Under the pieces are notes generated by a model. The model saw only the letters and a program-made list of their open reading frames with translations, did not search any database and was not told the DNA's origin. Of a DNA stretch of 64,000 nt, positions 59,825-64,000 are shown one piece after another. Numbering within the stretch: the first letter of the stretch is position 1; each line of letters opens with the position of its first letter. The position numbers were made by a program, and so were the translations under genes. Location: NCBI RefSeq assembly GCF_900129205.1, contig NZ_FQUK01000004.1:1-64000 (forward strand), read 5' to 3'. Source of the DNA: Thermomonas hydrothermalis. GTDB lineage: Bacteria; Pseudomonadota; Gammaproteobacteria; Xanthomonadales; Xanthomonadaceae.

Positions 59825-61249
59825 TCAGTTGGCCTTGTGGATCGCTCGCTTGTGCACCGCCATCGCGGCATCGTGCACGGCCTCGCTCAGCGACGGGTGG
59901 GCATGGCAGATGCGCGCCAGGTCGTCGGCGCTGCCCTTGAACTCCATCGCCAACACGCCCTCGTGCACCAGCTCGGAGACGTTGGCGCCGACCAGGTGCA
60001 TGCCCAGGATGGTGTCGGTCTCGGCGTGCGCCAGCACCTTCACGAAGCCCGCCGGCTCGGCCATCGCCACCGCACGGCCGACCGCCGCGAACGGGAAGCT
60101 GCCGGCTTTGTACGGGATGCCTTCGGCCTTGAGTTGTTCTTCGGTCTTGCCGACCCAGGCGATTTCCGGCTCGGTGTAGATCACCCAGGGAATAGTCTCG
60201 AAGTTGACGTGGCCGGGCAGGCCGGCGATGAGCTCTGCCACCGCGATGCCTTCCTCGAAGCCCTTGTGCGCCAGCATCGGGCCGCGCACGCAGTCGCCCA
60301 CCGCCCACACGCCGTCGACGCCGGTGTGGCAGTGCGCATCGACCACGATCTGGCCGCGCTCGTTGAGTTGCACGCCGGTGCCTTCGGCCAGCAGGCCACG
60401 GGTGGCCGGACGGCGACCCACGGCCACCAGCAGCTTGTCCACCACCAGCGTCTGTTCGGCGCCCTTGTCGTCGGTGTAGTGGACGTGCACGCCGTCTTCC
60501 TTGACTTCGGTGTTGGAGACCTTGCAGCCCAGACGGATGTCCAGCCCCTGCTTCTTGAACTCACGGGCTGCGACCTTGCTGACTTCGGCGTCGGCAGCGG
60601 CGAGGAAGGTCGGCAGGCCTTCCAGGATCGTCACCTGTGCCCCAAGACGGTTCCACACGCTGCCCAGCTCGAGGCCGATCACACCGGCGCCGATCACACC
60701 CAGGCGCTTGGGGACGGCGTCAAAGTCGAGCGCGCCGACGTTGTCCACGATGTGTTCGCCAAACCGGGCAAATGGCAGTTCGATCGACTCCGAGCCAGCC
60801 GCCAGAATGACGTTGGTCGCCGTCAGCGTCACTTCGCTGCCGTCATGCTGCCGGACTTTGACCACCCGGCCCGGGTGCAGCTGGCCATAGCCGTAGTACG
60901 GGGTGATCTTGTTGGCTTTGAACAGCGCCGCGATGCCACCGGTGAACTGCTTCACGATGGCATCCTTGCGGGCGATCATCTTCTTCACGTCGATTTCGGC
61001 CTTGCCGAAGCTGATGCCGTGCTGGTCGAAGATGTGGCCCATGTTCCAGAACTGGCGCGAAGAATCCAGCAGCGCCTTGGACGGGATGCAGCCCACGCGC
61101 AGACAGGTGCCCCCCAGTGCTGGCTTGCCATCCTTGCCGAGGGCGGCATCGATGCAGGCCGTCTTCATGCCAAGCTGGGCGGCGCGGATGGCGGCGTGAT
61201 AGCCGGCCGGGCCGGCGCCGATGACGATGACGTCGTAGTGTTCAGTCAT
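59825..61249 (-). CDS. lpdA: Dihydrolipoamide dehydrogenase (E3)
   Basis: FAD enzyme that reoxidises the lipoyl group of 2-oxoacid dehydrogenases; 474 residues. FAD motif [19 protein letters not shown], redox-active pair in [19 protein letters not shown] motif [12 protein letters not shown], and C-terminal His-Glu in [15 protein letters not shown]. It follows sucB by 100 bases. Confidence 0.97.
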   Translation of the reverse strand: MTEHYDVIVIGAGPAGYHAAIRAAQLGMKTACIDAALGKDGKPALGGTCLRVGCIPSKALLDSSRQFWNMGHIFDQHGISFGKAEIDVKKMIARKDAIVKQFTGGIAALFKANKITPYYGYGQLHPGRVVKVRQHDGSEVTLTATNVILAAGSESIELPFARFGEHIVDNVGALDFDAVPKRLGVIGAGVIGLELGSVWNRLGAQVTILEGLPTFLAAADAEVSKVAAREFKKQGLDIRLGCKVSNTEVKEDGVHVHYTDDKGAEQTLVVDKLLVAVGRRPATRGLLAEGTGVQLNERGQIVVDAHCHTGVDGVWAVGDCVRGPMLAHKGFEEGIAVAELIAGLPGHVNFETIPWVIYTEPEIAWVGKTEEQLKAEGIPYKAGSFPFAAVGRAVAMAEPAGFVKVLAHAETDTILGMHLVGANVSELVHEGVLAMEFKGSADDLARICHAHPSLSEAVHDAAMAVHKRAIHKAN

Positions 61250-61349
61250 TGCGATGCATTCCTAGGATGGGGCGAGGCGAGCACGCGCGGGCGGCGGCGG
61301 GGAGGCTGGCGGCGTTGGTCAGGCCAAAAGCGCCGCCTGCAACCTGCGC

Positions 61350-62543
61350 TTACATGCCCAGCAGCATGCGGTGGGGGTTCTCGAGCTGATTCTTGATATC
61401 GACCAGGAACAGCACCGCGTCCTTGCCGTCGATGATGCGGTGGTCGTAGCTGAGGGCGATATACATCATCGGGGCGATCACCACCTGGCCGTTTTCCGCG
61501 ATCGGCCGCTCCTTGATGGCATGCATGCCCAGGATCGCCGACTGCGGCGGGTTGACGATCGGGGTGGACATCAGCGAACCGAAGGTGCCGCCGTTGGTGA
61601 TGGTGAAGGTGCCACCCTGCAGATCCTCGAGCTTGAGGCCGCCCTCACGGGCCTGCTTGGCGAACGTGGCGATGCCTTTTTCGATGTCGGCAAAGCTCAT
61701 CCGTTCGACGTTGCGCAGCACCGGGGTCACCAGCCCCTTGTCGGTGGCCACGGCGATGCTGATGTCGGCGTAGCCGTGGTAGATGATGTCGTTGCCATCC
61801 ACCGAGGCGTTGATGATCGGATGGCGCTGCAGGGCATTGGCGGCGGCCTTGGCGAAGAAGCTCATGAAGCCCAGCTTGATGCCGTTGGCTTTTTCGAACT
61901 GCTCGCCCAGCTCCTTGCGCATCTGCATGACCTTGGACAGGTTGACCTCGTTGAACGAGGTCAGCATGGCGATGGAGTTCTTGGACTGCATCAGCCGCTC
62001 GGCGATGCGGGCGCGCATGCGGGTCATCGGCACGCGCTCCTCGGGGCGGGCGCCGCCGGCCACGCCGGCGCTGCGGGCGCTGGCGTAGTTGACGATGTCT
62101 TCCTTGGTGACCATGCCGCGGCGGCCGGTGCCGGCCACGTCGGCGGGGTTCACGCCGCTGGTGACCGCGGCAAAGCGCGCCCCCGGCGGCAGGGCATCGG
62201 CAGCCGCCGGTGCCGGCTTGGCCGGTTCGCTCTTGGGCGCGTCGGCTTTGGCGGCTTCGGGCTTGGCGGGTGCGGCGGCGGCCGGTGCCGGAGCAGCCGC
62301 GACGGCACCTTCCTCGATCAGCGCAATCACCTGCTGGCTGGTGACGGTGTCACCTTCCTTGAAGCGGATTTCCTTCAGCACGCCATCGACCGGCGCCGGA
62401 ACTTCCAGCACCACCTTGTCGGTTTCCAGGTCGAGCAGGTTCTCGTCGCGCTTGACCGCATCGCCGGCTTTTTTGTGCCAGGTGGCGATGGTGGCGTCAG
62501 AGACGGATTCGGGAAGAACGGGGACTTTGACTTCGATGGCCAT
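61350..62543 (-). CDS. sucB: 2-oxoglutarate dehydrogenase E2 (succinyltransferase)
   Basis: Dihydrolipoyl succinyltransferase core of the complex, 397 residues. Lipoyl domain with the modified Lys in [12 protein letters not shown], an Ala/Pro linker, a peripheral-subunit binding domain ([13 protein letters not shown]), and the catalytic domain ending in [16 protein letters not shown] (His-x3-Asp active site). Confidence 0.97.
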   Translation of the reverse strand: MAIEVKVPVLPESVSDATIATWHKKAGDAVKRDENLLDLETDKVVLEVPAPVDGVLKEIRFKEGDTVTSQQVIALIEEGAVAAAPAPAAAAPAKPEAAKADAPKSEPAKPAPAAADALPPGARFAAVTSGVNPADVAGTGRRGMVTKEDIVNYASARSAGVAGGARPEERVPMTRMRARIAERLMQSKNSIAMLTSFNEVNLSKVMQMRKELGEQFEKANGIKLGFMSFFAKAAANALQRHPIINASVDGNDIIYHGYADISIAVATDKGLVTPVLRNVERMSFADIEKGIATFAKQAREGGLKLEDLQGGTFTITNGGTFGSLMSTPIVNPPQSAILGMHAIKERPIAENGQVVIAPMMYIALSYDHRIIDGKDAVLFLVDIKNQLENPHRMLLGM

Positions 62544-62576
62544 GAGGGCGTCCTGTGGCAATGCGGAAACGGGAGG

Positions 62577-64000
62577 TTATTCGGCGTCGGTGTCGCTGGG
62601 GATTGGGTTGGTCAGGGCGTCCGCCAGCAGCTTGTGCAGCTCTTCCATGTGCTCGGCCAGGTGCCCGACCGCCGGCGAGGGCGAGCGTGCGCGGCCCGCG
62701 TAGGACAGCGTCTGTTTCGGTTGCAGGCAGGCACGCAGATGGTGCTGGATCTGATACCAGGCGCCCTGGTTCTGCGGCTCCTCCTGACACCAGACCACTT
62801 CGCGGGTGGCAGCAAAGCGCTTGAGTTCGGCGGCCAGTTCGGGCCGCGGGAACGGGTAGAGCTGTTCCACGCGAACCAGAGCCACGTCATCGATGCCCTG
62901 CTTTTGCGCCTCTTCCAGCAGGTCGTAATAGACCTTGCCGGCGCATACCACCACCCGGCGCACCTTCTTGGCGGTGGCGGTGGTGTCCGGAATCAGCCGC
63001 TGGAAGCTGCCATGGGCCAGCTCGTCCAGCGTGGACACGGCCAGCTTGTGGCGCAGCAGCGACTTGGGCGTCATCACCACCAGCGGCTTGCGGGTGCGCA
63101 TCTTCATCTGCCGGCGGATCATGTGGAAATCCTGCGCCGGCGTGGTCGGGGCGCACACCACCATGTTGTCCAGCGCGCACAGTTGCAGGAATCGCTCCAG
63201 CCGCGCCGAGCTGTGTTCCGGGCCCTGGCCTTCGTAGCCGTGCGGCAGGTACAGCACCAGCCCGCACAGGCGATCCCACTTGGCTTCGCCGGCGGCGATG
63301 AACTGGTCGATCACGACCTGAGCGCCGTTGGCGAAGTCACCAAACTGGGCTTCCCAGATGTCCAGGGTCATCGGGTCGGCGGTGGCATAGCCGTATTCGA
63401 ATGCCAGCACGGCTTCCTCGCTGAGCAGCGAGTCGACGATGGTGACGTCCTCGGGGTTTTTCACCAGCTCACGCAGCGGCAGGTAGTAGGCGTCGGTGTT
63501 CTGGTCGTGCAGGATCGCGTGGCGGTGGAAGAAGGTGCCGCGGCCGCAGTCCTGGCCGACCAGACGCAGGCGGTAGCCTTCGTCCAGCAGGGTGGCATAG
63601 GCCAGGTTTTCGGCAAAGCCCCAGTCACCTGGGAGCTCGCCAGCGGCCATCTTGCGGCGGTCTTCGTAAATCTTGGCCACGCGCGGATGCAGCTTGACCG
63701 TGTCCGGGATGGTGTTGATCCGGTGGGCCAGCGTGTCCAGAGTGGTACGGGCCACTCGGGTATCCACCGGGTCGGACAGCTTGCCGGCGAGGAAGGGTGT
63801 CCAGTCCACCGTCAAGGCGTCGGCCGCACGGGGGGCGAGTTCGGTGGTGACCTCGCCAGCGTCCAGCTTGGCGCGGATGGCATCGACCAGAGCCTTTGCC
63901 TCGTCCGCAGTCACGGTGCCTTCCGCGATCAGCCGCTCCGCGTACAGCTCGCGGGTGGTCTTCATCGACCGGATCTTCTTGTACATCAACGGCTGGGTGG
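62577..64000 (-). CDS. sucA: 2-oxoglutarate dehydrogenase E1, C-terminal part
   Basis: The open frame runs off the right edge, giving about 474 C-terminal residues of the normal 940. It includes the region QDCGRGTFFHRHAILHDQ, VVDQFIAAGEAKW, LPHGYEGQGPEHSSARLERF (the His-Glu pocket) and the C-terminal EEPQNQGAW. The N-terminal half lies beyond the window. It leads the sucA-sucB-lpdA operon. Confidence 0.97.
   Translation of the reverse strand, partial: TQPLMYKKIRSMKTTRELYAERLIAEGTVTADEAKALVDAIRAKLDAGEVTTELAPRAADALTVDWTPFLAGKLSDPVDTRVARTTLDTLAHRINTIPDTVKLHPRVAKIYEDRRKMAAGELPGDWGFAENLAYATLLDEGYRLRLVGQDCGRGTFFHRHAILHDQNTDAYYLPLRELVKNPEDVTIVDSLLSEEAVLAFEYGYATADPMTLDIWEAQFGDFANGAQVVIDQFIAAGEAKWDRLCGLVLYLPHGYEGQGPEHSSARLERFLQLCALDNMVVCAPTTPAQDFHMIRRQMKMRTRKPLVVMTPKSLLRHKLAVSTLDELAHGSFQRLIPDTTATAKKVRRVVVCAGKVYYDLLEEAQKQGIDDVALVRVEQLYPFPRPELAAELKRFAATREVVWCQEEPQNQGAWYQIQHHLRACLQPKQTLSYAGRARSPSPAVGHLAEHMEELHKLLADALTNPIPSDTDAE

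Noticed and set aside
59684-61396. 570-codon plus-strand open frame opposite lpdA
   Set aside because: Antisense to lpdA with no plausible family; rejected as above.

Overview
The window is about 64 kb of gene-dense, GC-rich chromosome from a gammaproteobacterium of the Xanthomonas/Lysobacter group (Lysobacterales). Three things point there: the order lexA-recA-recX-alaS-csrA-tRNA-Ser-tRNA-Arg, a LexA box of the form TTAG-N6-TACTA upstream of lexA (the type known from Xanthomonas and Xylella), and the Hsp20/CbpA/PilH-like neighbourhood. I cannot name the genus. Nearly everything is chromosomal core; the accessory DNA is an ISL3-family transposase fragment at the left edge and an IS607-family element between recA and recX.

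Layout. 1-3447: ISL3 fragment, PilE-type pilin, TonB-dependent receptor. 3604-11534: pncC, lexA, recA, IS607 remnant, recX, alaS, csrA (SOS response, recombination, translation, RNA regulation). 11597-18239: tRNA-Ser and tRNA-Arg, a small XRE regulator with a SulP transporter, a PhoH-like ATPase, Bcp, a GcvR-like ACT protein, dapA and a BamC-like lipoprotein. 18354-26492: ferredoxin, tRNA-Glu, pcnB-folK-panB-panC, tRNA-Leu, rnr-rlmB and a small membrane protein. 26623-29352 (minus): rnt and an hvfABC/bufferin-type RiPP cluster for a modified-cysteine metal-binding peptide. 29440-35502: pstSCAB-phoU with a Pho box, and a divergent OprP-like porin. 35678-41014: nth, a Cys-rich small protein, enoyl-CoA hydratases, an FKBP-like protein, nudL and a sulfurtransferase. 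41011-46725: thioesterase-uvrA, rplU-rpmA-obgE, rpsT. 46965-54052: murJ-ribF-ileS-lspA-ispH-tRNA-Thr. 54112-64000: MFS transporter, peroxiredoxin, Hsp20 and CbpA with a heat-shock promoter, PilH-like regulator, AcuI, LOG protein, and lpdA-sucB-sucA (sucA incomplete at the right edge).

Two stretches merit most attention. First, the IS607-family element sits exactly at what was an ATGA overlap of recA and recX. Its tnpA catalytic core is replaced by a second copy of the tnpB 3' end/right end. The two copies carry base substitutions that all preserve a 13-bp stem, which suggests a duplicated omegaRNA-like guide scaffold. Second, the RiPP precursor of the hvf cluster carries two canonical EF-hands flanked by five EGxC motifs, so a calcium-binding module and a presumptive copper-binding modified-cysteine module share one small secreted protein.

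Many genes overlap by ATGA or TGATG, so translational coupling is widespread. No gap longer than 300 bases lacks a feature. No CRISPR array, rRNA operon or replication origin was seen.
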